The notes under the pieces were generated by a model, which was given only the letters and a program-made list of their open reading frames with translations, had not been told where the DNA came from and made no database searches. Positions 44,007-52,121 of a stretch of 64,000 nucleotides of DNA are shown piece by piece. The translations under genes were made by a program, and so were the position numbers. The stretch is from assembly GCF_004348115.1 (NCBI RefSeq), contig NZ_QPFB01000001.1:3984028-4048027 (forward strand), given 5' to 3'. Numbering within the stretch: position 1 is the stretch's first letter; each line of letters begins with the position of its first letter. The stretch comes from Stenotrophomonas sp. ATCM1_4. GTDB taxonomy: Bacteria; Pseudomonadota; Gammaproteobacteria; Xanthomonadales; Xanthomonadaceae.

Positions 44007-45230
44007 TTGAGCAAGAGACATTACCTACAGCAACTAGGCCAGTCTTGGTACATCCGTATCAAGGTACCTGCCGCGCTACGTGGCAGAGTCGGGAACACAC
44101 ACATCCGACGCGCCCTGCATACCCGCGACCTTGACGAAGCGAACCGCCGGAAGTGGCCGGCCCTCGCCCAAGTCCGCGCCTATCTCGATTCGCTTGAGAG
44201 CGGGACACCCGCCTCTCTCTCCCTTCATATGCCGAGCGGGATTCGTGGAGTGCCCGCCCCAGTTCCACAGACGGCGGCACACTTCGACCTGAGGCCGACT
44301 ACGGGCCTAGATGCCCTGTCCGAAGACTGGACCATGACCAGTCCCGTCAAGACCGTCCAGTTCCAGCGCAGGCAGACCTACAAGGAACTGCGCAGCTATC
44401 TTGGCGGAGACCTCGACCCAAACAGTGTCACAGCCGCTCTGGCGGCTGCCTACGTGGACGAGCGGCTACTCAAGTCCCCTGATAGCCCAAGTACCCGGAG
44501 ACGGAAGCTGAGTGCTCTAGGCGCGTTCTGGGAGTGGATGGCTTTACGCTGTTACACGCCCAAGGGAATGAATCCTTGGAAGGGCTTTCGTCTAGGCAAG
44601 AACGAAAGTGAACGGACCAAGCCCAAGAAGCGCCCATACACCATGCCTGAACTGGTCGCTCTGTTTTCAGGCAACCCGACCTATCCGGCACTACGAGAGG
44701 TCATGGTACTCGGCCTCTACACGGGTGCCCGCATCGACGAAATCTGTTCGCTGGCCCAAGGCGACATCCGCTTTGAAGGCGGTATTGCATACATGCAAAT
44801 CGTCAAGAGCAAGACGAATGCAGGCGCCCGTACCCTCGCTATAGCGCACCTTATCCCGCTTGCAGTCCTGAAGAAGCGACACAGAAGAAATGGCCCCGCC
44901 ACTGCGCAGCTCTTCCACGAGCTGAAGGGCGGCGGCTACGACAAGAAGCTCTCATGGCATGTCGGACAAGCCTTCCGCTATCACCGGAATGGACGCGGCC
45001 TTACGGGAGCAACCGACTTCCACTCCCTACGCCGCACCCTCATCACCCGCCTTGAGAGCCTTGGCATTGACCAAGTTCACATTGCACGCTACGTCGGCCA
45101 CTCGCTTCCGACTCTGGCGTTTCAGGTCTATAGCGGCGGAGCCACCGAGGCCACGCAGGCAGCGACTGGCCGCGCAATAGGCTATCCGCATGAAGTGGAG
45201 AAGGCGGTAGCTTCTTTCATAAAACAATAA
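44007..45230 (+). CDS. int: Tyrosine recombinase (phage-type integrase)
   Basis: Catalyses site-specific integration and excision. From TTG 44007 the protein has 407 residues; an in-frame TTG at 43947 would add 20 and run through the direct repeats, so the shorter form is preferred. The N-terminal arm-binding segment begins SKRHYLQQLGQSWYIRIKVP, typical of the DUF6538-headed integrases. A SAM-like core-binding domain follows and then the catalytic domain with Arg242 (GARIDEI), His339-x-x-Arg342 (HSLRRTL), His365 (GHS) and the nucleophile Tyr375 (FQVYSGG). All catalytic residues are present, so the enzyme should be active. Confidence 0.93.
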   Translation: MSKRHYLQQLGQSWYIRIKVPAALRGRVGNTHIRRALHTRDLDEANRRKWPALAQVRAYLDSLESGTPASLSLHMPSGIRGVPAPVPQTAAHFDLRPTTGLDALSEDWTMTSPVKTVQFQRRQTYKELRSYLGGDLDPNSVTAALAAAYVDERLLKSPDSPSTRRRKLSALGAFWEWMALRCYTPKGMNPWKGFRLGKNESERTKPKKRPYTMPELVALFSGNPTYPALREVMVLGLYTGARIDEICSLAQGDIRFEGGIAYMQIVKSKTNAGARTLAIAHLIPLAVLKKRHRRNGPATAQLFHELKGGGYDKKLSWHVGQAFRYHRNGRGLTGATDFHSLRRTLITRLESLGIDQVHIARYVGHSLPTLAFQVYSGGATEATQAATGRAIGYPHEVEKAVASFIKQ

Positions 45231-45300
45231 GGTTGCCCGCCCTCAAACTTTTTGTTCTGTGACGTCAGTCACATGGATTTTGGATGCCACTAATTTCCCC

Positions 45301-45410
45301 GGTAATCCCCCCGCTTTTAGCGGCTGCCAAAAGTGGAGCTATGCGGCCATCGCCAAAAGGGTACGAGAAAATTCCACTTTTGGCGTCAGCTAATCTGCGG
45401 GGGGATTACC
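45301..45410. other. Two-tier 110-nt hairpin upstream of the HUH Rep gene, candidate replication origin or structured RNA
   Basis: Outer arms GGTAATCCCCCCGC (45301-45314) and GCGGGGGGATTACC (45397-45410) are perfect complements. Inner arms CCAAAAGTGGA (45327-45337) and TCCACTTTTGG (45373-45383) are also perfect. A smaller stem CCGC-tttta-GCGG and a second CCAAAAG copy lie inside. The palindrome GTGACGTCAGTCAC is at 45259-45272. The 307-bp gap 45231-45537 has no supported ORF. Position ahead of a Rep-like gene suggests a rolling-circle origin. Confidence 0.7.
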
Positions 45411-45537
45411 CCCCAGCACTAACTATTAGGCAGTCATAGAAAAACTGCTTGCTGCTGAGGCTAGTCCCGCAGATTGACCCCTCCTCCCAATAAAGGAGAG
45501 AAATATCCAAAACACGCTAATAATTTAGGAGAGGAAC

Positions 45538-46215
45538 ATGTACATTACTGAAAGGATTGCCAACTACTCGCGCTATCGTGGCGCCATCGAGGTCAAGCAG
45601 GACGCCTTGCCTCAACACCACACTGATGAATTATTCGATTGGAACACGAACGAGGCTCCAGCCGATAGCACCTCTAGTGTTCAGCTATATGGCGCTTGGA
45701 AGGAATTCTTGGGTTCTGCCTCCCCTTACGCCTATATGTGGACGCACTCATACATGCATCCATACAGCGATGCGAGAGCTATTGATGGCTTATGGGACTG
45801 CACAAAGCACATCAATCGTTCAATCTGGGGGCCTAGATGGAAGAAAAAAGGCGATGGAATTCACGCCACCATTGTCGCGGAACGACACAAACGGAGCCAT
45901 GAGTTACGCGGCCGCCTTCACTTTCATGTTCTTGTGCAGAAGCCAAACCCCGACCTAGGTGACGAGCGGTTCACTGCCATAGTGAACGAAGCGGCACTAT
46001 GGCTTCGTGATGACTTCAATAGGCCGATGTCTGGCCTAGACCGTATCGATGTGCGGAAAGTCTATGACGCCGACGGATTGGCGAAGTACCTTACGAAAGA
46101 CCTGCAAACAACTCACTGGCCGAATGGGGACAACATCTTTTTCCTCCGGCCGAAGGGACCGGAAGGAGTCGTTTTCCATTTGAAGGGCAATATGGAGCTA
46201 GTTTCGTATCACTAG
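45538..46215 (+). CDS. HUH-type replication-initiator-like protein
   Basis: A 225-residue protein. The three rolling-circle Rep motifs can be placed in order: motif 1 in YAYMWTHSYMH (about residues 62-72), motif 2 HUH in GRLHFHVLVQ (His128 and His130, which bind the metal), and motif 3 in AKYLTKDL with candidate nucleophile Tyr184 and Lys187. No helicase domain is present. A protein of this kind would nick and rejoin one DNA strand, likely at the hairpin just upstream. A good ribosome-binding site (TAGGAGAGG) precedes ATG 45538. It could serve replication or transfer of the excised element, or be transposase-like (RAYT/Y1). Assignment rests on motifs only. Confidence 0.68.
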   Translation: MYITERIANYSRYRGAIEVKQDALPQHHTDELFDWNTNEAPADSTSSVQLYGAWKEFLGSASPYAYMWTHSYMHPYSDARAIDGLWDCTKHINRSIWGPRWKKKGDGIHATIVAERHKRSHELRGRLHFHVLVQKPNPDLGDERFTAIVNEAALWLRDDFNRPMSGLDRIDVRKVYDADGLAKYLTKDLQTTHWPNGDNIFFLRPKGPEGVVFHLKGNMELVSYH

Positions 46216-46249
46216 GTCCACCTTGCCAAAAAATTCATTCAAATTGACC

Positions 46250-47428
46250 TCACCAATCCATGTTTGCGTGGTCATCATTAATCCGAACTTGGCACTCAAT
46301 GTATCTCTCCATTTCCTCGACCGAGGATATGGCGATTGAATATTCCCGTTTTCCGAACGGAAGGATAGAGGTTAGGTATGACTCAAGATGCATCCAATGA
46401 GGCTCCTTGAGTCTCCGAACATCCGTAATCCATCCCTCTATAACGCCAACTGCGTCCCTGTCAGAAATCGTTTTTCGCGGCAAGAATGTTGGCTGGCCTG
46501 TTTCGTCTTCGGCTAGTGACAAGGTCACTGCGCCCGCCTTCGAATGAAAGGAGAAGGCGCGCCCATCTTTACCGAAGGCTCCATGTGCGATGAAGTTTCG
46601 GTGCTCATTTCGTACTTGGAGTAGTTTGTCGTAATGCTCTTTCCAAAGAGGGTCGCTGATGTCAAGAGCGAGTTGGTATTTTTCCTTCCAGTCCCCCATA
46701 GTGACCTTAAGAAGCGCAGTACCGCTCTCAATACGACCACTCAGCACCGCGAGGTGAATCAATGCATGTTCGCTCCATGAGAAGAACGCTTCAATAGCGC
46801 CTTGAGCCAACCAAGCCACGCGATTAGATGCATCAGTCCAATGTCTCCAACTGCTGGACATTCCCCCATTAGGATAGTGCCTGACTACGGGAGGCCTCTT
46901 TTTGGCTCTTTCTTCTGCCTTTAAGGCTGCCCGATATCTTCCGAGCATATACTGAAGCCGCCCATACAAAGAAGCATGATTGTTATGGACATTAAGCTTG
47001 CCACCCTCAATTGCATTCTTTGCTAGTTGCTGGAAGTATGGTCGAGCCGCTTTGCACGCCTTCTCAATTTTGATGCGAATCTCATTAGCCCTCTCCTCGT
47101 TGGCGGCTGCGTCAACGCAGAAGATTCCTAATCCAAGCTTCCTGTGCTCAACTAAGAACACCTTTTCCTTGTACTCTATCGGAACCGACCAGGCCAGCTT
47201 TTCCCATCGGCCAAGGTTCTTGAACCCCAGAAGTTCAACTAGCAAGAAATAGACAACATAATATGGCGGCAATAGTCGACCCGCTTTAGTTCTCTCAGCC
47301 CTGAAGAGAATGTCAGGCTCTGCGGGACTTTCAGATTGTGCAGGTCTAATGGGGCCAAGCGCCCTTAGCGCCTTCGCTCTAATGTGTTTGATTTGTTCAT
47401 CGCTTAGTCGCGAAGCTTCGGAATTCAT
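46250..47428 (-). CDS. HEPN-motif protein, candidate RNase effector
   Basis: A 392-residue protein of no family I recognise as a whole. The clearest feature is RNEHRNFIAHG, containing R277-N278-x-x-x-H282, which fits the R-x4-6-H active-site motif (often RN...H) of HEPN ribonucleases and lies in a predicted helix. The N-terminal half has conserved-looking aromatic helices (YYVVYFLLVELLGFKNLGRWEKLAWSV). It is last in a minus-strand cassette, 42 bp after the NADAR gene. ATG 47428 is used; an in-frame TTG lies 6 bp upstream. A role in phage-triggered RNA cleavage is an inference from motif and context. Confidence 0.6.
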   Translation of the reverse strand: MNSEASRLSDEQIKHIRAKALRALGPIRPAQSESPAEPDILFRAERTKAGRLLPPYYVVYFLLVELLGFKNLGRWEKLAWSVPIEYKEKVFLVEHRKLGLGIFCVDAAANEERANEIRIKIEKACKAARPYFQQLAKNAIEGGKLNVHNNHASLYGRLQYMLGRYRAALKAEERAKKRPPVVRHYPNGGMSSSWRHWTDASNRVAWLAQGAIEAFFSWSEHALIHLAVLSGRIESGTALLKVTMGDWKEKYQLALDISDPLWKEHYDKLLQVRNEHRNFIAHGAFGKDGRAFSFHSKAGAVTLSLAEDETGQPTFLPRKTISDRDAVGVIEGWITDVRRLKEPHWMHLESYLTSILPFGKREYSIAISSVEEMERYIECQVRINDDHANMDW

Positions 47429-47470
47429 AGGCAAAAACCTATTGCCGTGCGCAATGCGTGGAGGCTGACA

Positions 47471-48115
47471 TCAGCACAACTTAGCTTGCTGCGCTATTGC
47501 CTTTGTGGCGCCGTTGACCGTTTCAACTGGCTGACCGAAGAGTGCGAAATCCTTGATGTTTGGTGGCGCAACATCATTAAGGCTATCAGAGTCTGCGTCA
47601 TACTCTGCCCTCAACTCCATCAGTAAGCGCCCCAGAACATTCCGCCCCGTAAGTGTTCCCGGAGTCACTTCCAAGGCCCCCCAAAAATCATCCCGGCGCG
47701 ACAGTTCCACAATCGGGCGACTGCCTGTCGATAACAATAGCTGCAAAAATGTATCTTTGTTCTGCAAAGCCTTGACTCTCAGGCACCAACGCATTGCAGT
47801 GACGCGTATCGCAAGCCAATCCGCTCTTGTCTTGCTCCGCCACTCACTACTAACGGCTTTTGCGTTCATGGGGCTAGATTGACGAATTATCTCCTCCTGC
47901 ACGGCAGGCAGGTGCGTAAAGCGACAGGCTTGATACAACCCCTCAGAGGAGGGGACTTCAATGCCGTTGATGTTCAGGGGATAGCCGGAGGCCATGTTTG
48001 ATAACCCGCCGAATGCTTCTTTTGTCCTAAAAAAGACAACCGATTCCGCTCTTGAGTAGGTCCTAATCTGACTGGCCTTCTCCCTGTTTTTCGCTGGCTT
48101 ATCGAGTGAGGTCAT
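47471..48115 (-). CDS. NADAR-superfamily (YbiA-like) N-glycosidase
   Basis: A 214-residue protein. The NADAR pattern is clear: VVFFRTKEAFGGLSNM, the GIEVPSSEGLYQACRF segment with the catalytic-type Glu, MNAKAVSS, ADWLAIRVTAMRWCLRVKALQN, LLLSTGSRPIVELSRRDDFWG and GRNVLGRLLMELR. Relatives hydrolyse N-glycosidic bonds: YbiA-type proteins act on phosphoribosylamine intermediates of riboflavin synthesis, and other members remove ADP-ribose from guanine. Its start overlaps the stop of the PRTase-like gene by 17 bp, so the two are translationally coupled. That pairing suggests reversal or self-protection rather than vitamin metabolism. Confidence 0.85.
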   Translation of the reverse strand: MTSLDKPAKNREKASQIRTYSRAESVVFFRTKEAFGGLSNMASGYPLNINGIEVPSSEGLYQACRFTHLPAVQEEIIRQSSPMNAKAVSSEWRSKTRADWLAIRVTAMRWCLRVKALQNKDTFLQLLLSTGSRPIVELSRRDDFWGALEVTPGTLTGRNVLGRLLMELRAEYDADSDSLNDVAPPNIKDFALFGQPVETVNGATKAIAQQAKLC

Positions 48116-49217
48116 CGAAGATATTTTCCAGAGAAGAGTTGGTTCTTCTTTTGAAGAGAGGGTACCAGTTTAATGCAGGCGTGCTCACACCGCCGTCTCC
48201 CCACCACAGCGCAAGAGGCGCGTTGTTCGGGCAATTCCTGTACGTGACCATCATCGTGCCGAACCCTGCACCAAAGGAGCCGAAGCCAAGGGGACGGAAG
48301 TAGCTTTTTTCCTCGACCATGTTGGCCTTTATCTTTGCCCCCGCAATTAGAAATTCCCCCTCTAGAATCTGACGCCCTTCCTCTGACACAAAAGGCCATC
48401 TGGGCGCGCCGGCTGCGCGCATCTCAAGCGGAAACCTAGTGCTGGCAATGGAATCGACGTAGGCTTGCGCTTCTTGGGAATTGGGCACTGTAGCCGGCCA
48501 AAGAACGTTGGATGAGTTCTTGTATGTCCGCCGATTCTCGATGTCGTACACTTTCCAGAACTTTATGATGATGTTCTTTCCGGACTCTCGTGCAACTCTC
48601 TGAAGATTGTCTTTAACCCAGTAAAATCCCCCTATATGGAGAGCTATGACAATGATTTGAAGATTCGCGTGAGCTGGCGCTTGCGTGCGTATCCACTCAC
48701 CCAAGTCGGCAATGGCCCTCGACCCTGAAAAGATGCCGTCATCAAGGTAGATGAAGTCTCCGTCAGGATGCCCGCATCGCAAGACATCAAGCCCGTATCC
48801 ATGCATCAGACTTTCGCCAAGAAGCCTCACCATTTCCTGTTGGCTTCGACCGACGCTCTGAATTTGCAGGATGTTCGCCGCGCCCCAGTACTGCGCCGGA
48901 TTTGGTCCTGACAGCTCCTGATTGCCAATCAATCTTCTGAGAAATTCAATCGTCCATGCTCTGGTGACAAAAATATGCCCCATGACGCTGGAGAATTCTC
49001 TGAGAAACGGCAGTTGGTTCTCGGGCGTGAACTGTCGAAGCCAACGGTCCACATGCTGTGCGGTTGGGGCCTCAATCTCACCCTGTCTATACGTAGCAAT
49101 AGTTGCCGCAACCCTGTGCAGCAAGTCTTCCATCTCGCTCACTTCCCCTCCAGTCCCTGTAGGTGCCTCGCCTATGCCTACGATTCTGTAGGCCTTCGTC
49201 CCACTTTGTATAGCCAT
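48099..49217 (-). CDS. Phosphoribosyltransferase-like protein of a conflict-system type
   Basis: A 372-residue protein. The PRPP-binding signature of type I phosphoribosyltransferases is seen in FIYLDDGIFSGSRAI with Asp159-Asp160 and the SGS loop. An N-terminal helical domain precedes it (AQHVDRWLRQFTPENQLPFLREFSSVMGHIF). After the core comes KFWKVYDIENRRTYKNSSNVLWP and a C-terminal part with FGSFGAGFGTMMVTYRNCPNNAPLALWWGD. Similar PRTase-plus-helical proteins occur in bacterial conflict loci and are not nucleotide-salvage enzymes. It is first in the three-gene minus-strand cassette and divergent from the resolvase across 81 bp. Confidence 0.75.
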   Translation of the reverse strand: MAIQSGTKAYRIVGIGEAPTGTGGEVSEMEDLLHRVAATIATYRQGEIEAPTAQHVDRWLRQFTPENQLPFLREFSSVMGHIFVTRAWTIEFLRRLIGNQELSGPNPAQYWGAANILQIQSVGRSQQEMVRLLGESLMHGYGLDVLRCGHPDGDFIYLDDGIFSGSRAIADLGEWIRTQAPAHANLQIIVIALHIGGFYWVKDNLQRVARESGKNIIIKFWKVYDIENRRTYKNSSNVLWPATVPNSQEAQAYVDSIASTRFPLEMRAAGAPRWPFVSEEGRQILEGEFLIAGAKIKANMVEEKSYFRPLGFGSFGAGFGTMMVTYRNCPNNAPLALWWGDGGVSTPALNWYPLFKRRTNSSLENIFDDLTR

Positions 49218-49298
49218 CGGGACATCCGTTGCGATGTTTCAAAAGTCATTCCAAAATGATAGTATCTCAACCTCTTAGGGGTTTTGGGACGGAACGCA

Positions 49299-49865
49299 AT
49301 GCAGGTTATCGGTTACGCCCGTGTGAGTTCGAGTGGGCAGGCGCTGGACATTCAGTTGGACAAGCTTGCCAAGGCGGGCTGCACCAAGGTCTTTAAGGAA
49401 AAGCGGTCCGGCCGTCAGGCTGAGAACCGCCCGGAGCTTCAGGCAGTCCTTGAGTACGTCCGAGAAGGGGATGTGCTGATAGTGAGCCGTCTCGACCGTA
49501 TGGCAAGGAGTGTGCTGGACCTCGCCAAGATTGCTGACCTGCTCAAGCGGAAAGGCGTCAGCTTGCGGGTGCTTGACCAAGGGTTGGACACCTCCACCTC
49601 GGAAGGAAAGTTGATGTTCAATCTGCTTGGCGCGTTTGCTGAGTTCGAGGCTGATATCCGTAGAGACCGCGTGGCGGACGGTATCGCGCAAGCCAAGCGA
49701 AAGGGCATCAAGTTCGGCCGCAAGAAGGCGTTGACCGAGGCCCAAGAAGAGTGCATCCGCAAGATGCGGGCAGAAGAGGGTTTCAGCATCGAGCAGTTGG
49801 CCGAGAGATTTGGGATTGGTCGCAGCAGCGTGTACCGGGCATTGCAGTCCGGCCATACAGACTAA
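49299..49865 (+). CDS. Serine recombinase (resolvase/invertase family)
   Basis: A 188-residue small serine recombinase. Nucleophile Ser lies in YARVSSSGQALDIQ. The catalytic domain includes RSGRQAENRPELQAVLEYVREGDVLIVSRLDRMARS and EFEADIRRDRVADGIAQAKRKG, and a C-terminal Hin-like helix-turn-helix is FSIEQLAERFGIGRSSVYRALQ. ATG 49299 is used rather than an in-frame TTG at 49284. It may resolve dimers, invert DNA, or be the relic of a transposon that brought in neighbouring genes. No obvious paired res or inversion site was seen nearby by eye. Confidence 0.93.
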   Translation: MQVIGYARVSSSGQALDIQLDKLAKAGCTKVFKEKRSGRQAENRPELQAVLEYVREGDVLIVSRLDRMARSVLDLAKIADLLKRKGVSLRVLDQGLDTSTSEGKLMFNLLGAFAEFEADIRRDRVADGIAQAKRKGIKFGRKKALTEAQEECIRKMRAEEGFSIEQLAERFGIGRSSVYRALQSGHTD

Positions 49866-50081
49866 GCGTTAGGCGTCACCTCTCGTGCCGAAGCCTTTGG
49901 CCGGTCTCGGGCACAACCTGACTCGGTACAAGTCGTGCGCCTCATGGAAAGGGGGCGGAGACCAGTCCCAAGCCATGAGACGAGCAAAGTGCATATCGTG
50001 CTGCCACGGGCCGGATGGCATAGCATGCGCACAGAACTTACGCTTAACCGCCCCCAAGCCACATATCCGAAGCCCAAACGA

Positions 50082-52088
50082 ATGAGCAACGTACATATCA
50101 AACGCGTTGTAGAGAACATTAGAAGTGGGACGACGATTTACACGCCTGTCATCGAGCTAGTTGTCAATGCGATACAGGCAATTGAGGCGGCGAATCGTCA
50201 GGCGGACGGACTTGTCAGTGTCACCGTCGTTCGGTCGCCTCAGTTAGAGATGGACAGCGGCGACGGACCCATCCCTCCCGTTGAGTCCTTCGTCGTGGAA
50301 GACAACGGGGTTGGCTTCGACACATTGAACCGTGACGCCTTCGATACGCTCTATACCGACAACAAGGTTTCTTTGGGAGGGAAAGGCTTCGGTCGCTTCA
50401 CGTGCCTGAAGTACTTCGAGAACGTCACTGTCGACAGCATCTTCTTTGAAGGCGACTCCTTCAAAAGAAGAGAGTTTTCAATGGGTAAGGGAACAGAAAT
50501 CATTGTCGATGAGGAAGTGAAATCCACTGCTCGCACGTCGACGGGAACAATCATTCGGCTGGAGTCTGCCAAGAAGGCAGGTCTAGATAAGAAGCTATCC
50601 ACCATCGCTCGCGCCTTAGTTGAAAAGCTACTCCCCTACTTCATTGCCGAAGACTACGTCTGTCCACGCATCCTGCTGAAAGAAGCCGATGGTGCAGAAG
50701 AATTTATCCTTAATGACTACGTAAATAAGCAGTCTTCCGTCATCAACGAGGTGGGCCTGAGCGAGCGAGATTTCTCACTTGAGGCGAACGGACGGGTCCA
50801 TCACTTTCGCGTTCGAATCTTCAAGTTCTTCTCTCCTCGGAACGCCAAGAGCAAAATAAGCTTAGTCGCTCACAATCGTGAGGTGACTGAGACACCAACT
50901 CAGGCTTACATCCCTGAATTCTCGGAGGACTTCTACGAAGCAAGAGAGGATGCTCCTGAGTCCGGCAGAAACTACGTAATTAAGACCTACGTTTTCGGCG
51001 ATTACCTTAATGACAACGTGTCTCTGGAGCGTGGTGGATTCGAGTTCCAGAAGGAAATCGACGCGCTTCTTGGGATATCGCAGTCTCAGATTGAAGCGAA
51101 AGGGGCAGAGCTGACGAAGGCTGCAATCTTTACCGAGGTCCAGTCGAGACAGGAAAGGAAGGTCGCGCAAATCGAAGCGTACGTTGAGCGAGAAGCTCCA
51201 TGGCACAAGGCCATCCTGACTCGTGTAGATTTCAATCGATTTCCTTACAACCCTTCTAGTGAGCAGATTGAGTCAGTTCTGCAAGAGGAGAAGTTCAAGG
51301 ACGAATCCGAAATACGCCGCGACGTAAGTAGGATACTTCAGGGCACCAGCGTCGATAGCTTTGGGCCTGACGTATCAGAGATTGTGGAGAGGATTTCAGA
51401 GACGAGCAGGAACGACCTTGTCCACTATGTCGCACTACGAAAGAACGTGCTAGCTCTCTTCGAGAAAAGCCTTGAGCTGAACGCGAAAGGCAAGTACGAA
51501 AGGGAGGACTTCGTCCATGACATCATATTTCCGCGCAAGAAGGACAGTGAAGTGGTTTCGTACGATGAGCACAATCTTTGGCTCATCGACGAACGCCTTA
51601 CGTTCACGCGTTATTTGGCATCAGATTTGCCGCTCGATGGCGGTCTGACAGAGCGGCCGGATATCATCTCTTTCGACCATCCGTTCGCCTATCGTGGCGA
51701 CAACGAACCTAGCAATCCGGTCACAATTTTTGAGTTCAAGAGGCCTCAGCGAGATGATTTTGCAAATCCATCGTCCAAGGAGGACCCGGTTGACCAGATT
51801 ATCCGCTACGTGAATAGTATCGCGGATGGGAAATTCACCACGCCTCAGGGGCGCAATATCCTGATTGGCGATAACACCCCGTTCTATGGATACGTGGTCT
51901 GTGATTTGAATGAGAAGGTCAAGAAATGGTTGAAGCGCGAGAAGAATTTTAAGGTTATGCCAGATGGGCTTGGGTGGTTCAATTGGTATGACCAGATTAA
52001 TCTTTACATCGAAGTGCTCAGCTGGGATAAGGTGCTGAGAGACGCGGGCATGCGGAACAGGATGTTCTTCCACAAGTTGGGGCTGTAG
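50082..52088 (+). CDS. GHKL ATPase with C-terminal PD-(D/E)xK-like nuclease domain
   Basis: A 668-residue protein. The N-terminal HSP90/MutL-type ATPase has motif I IELVVNAIQAIE (Glu25, Asn29), motif II VEDNGVGFD (Asp74) and the ATP-lid GGKGFGRFTCLKYF. The middle is helical with charged segments. The C-terminal part contains RPDIISFDHPFAYRG (Asp527) and VTIFEFKRP (Glu551-x-Lys553), a D...ExK nuclease pattern. Such GHKL-nuclease fusions resemble the MORC/MutL-like ATPases found in restriction and defence loci. The start is uncertain: ATG 50025 is in frame and would add 19 residues. A DNA-targeting antiphage role is inferred. Confidence 0.72.
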   Translation: MSNVHIKRVVENIRSGTTIYTPVIELVVNAIQAIEAANRQADGLVSVTVVRSPQLEMDSGDGPIPPVESFVVEDNGVGFDTLNRDAFDTLYTDNKVSLGGKGFGRFTCLKYFENVTVDSIFFEGDSFKRREFSMGKGTEIIVDEEVKSTARTSTGTIIRLESAKKAGLDKKLSTIARALVEKLLPYFIAEDYVCPRILLKEADGAEEFILNDYVNKQSSVINEVGLSERDFSLEANGRVHHFRVRIFKFFSPRNAKSKISLVAHNREVTETPTQAYIPEFSEDFYEAREDAPESGRNYVIKTYVFGDYLNDNVSLERGGFEFQKEIDALLGISQSQIEAKGAELTKAAIFTEVQSRQERKVAQIEAYVEREAPWHKAILTRVDFNRFPYNPSSEQIESVLQEEKFKDESEIRRDVSRILQGTSVDSFGPDVSEIVERISETSRNDLVHYVALRKNVLALFEKSLELNAKGKYEREDFVHDIIFPRKKDSEVVSYDEHNLWLIDERLTFTRYLASDLPLDGGLTERPDIISFDHPFAYRGDNEPSNPVTIFEFKRPQRDDFANPSSKEDPVDQIIRYVNSIADGKFTTPQGRNILIGDNTPFYGYVVCDLNEKVKKWLKREKNFKVMPDGLGWFNWYDQINLYIEVLSWDKVLRDAGMRNRMFFHKLGL

Positions 52089-52121
52089 CTGCAAACACAA
52101 AGTCAGCCTCGGCCATAAGCG

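Noticed and set aside
45231..45537. Retron ncRNA
   Set aside because: The hairpin is suggestive, but no reverse transcriptase is encoded nearby; the adjacent gene has HUH, not RT, motifs.
47471..48115. NADAR gene as a riboflavin-pathway housekeeping enzyme
   Set aside because: It is inside the element, overlaps the PRTase-like gene and has no rib genes nearby.
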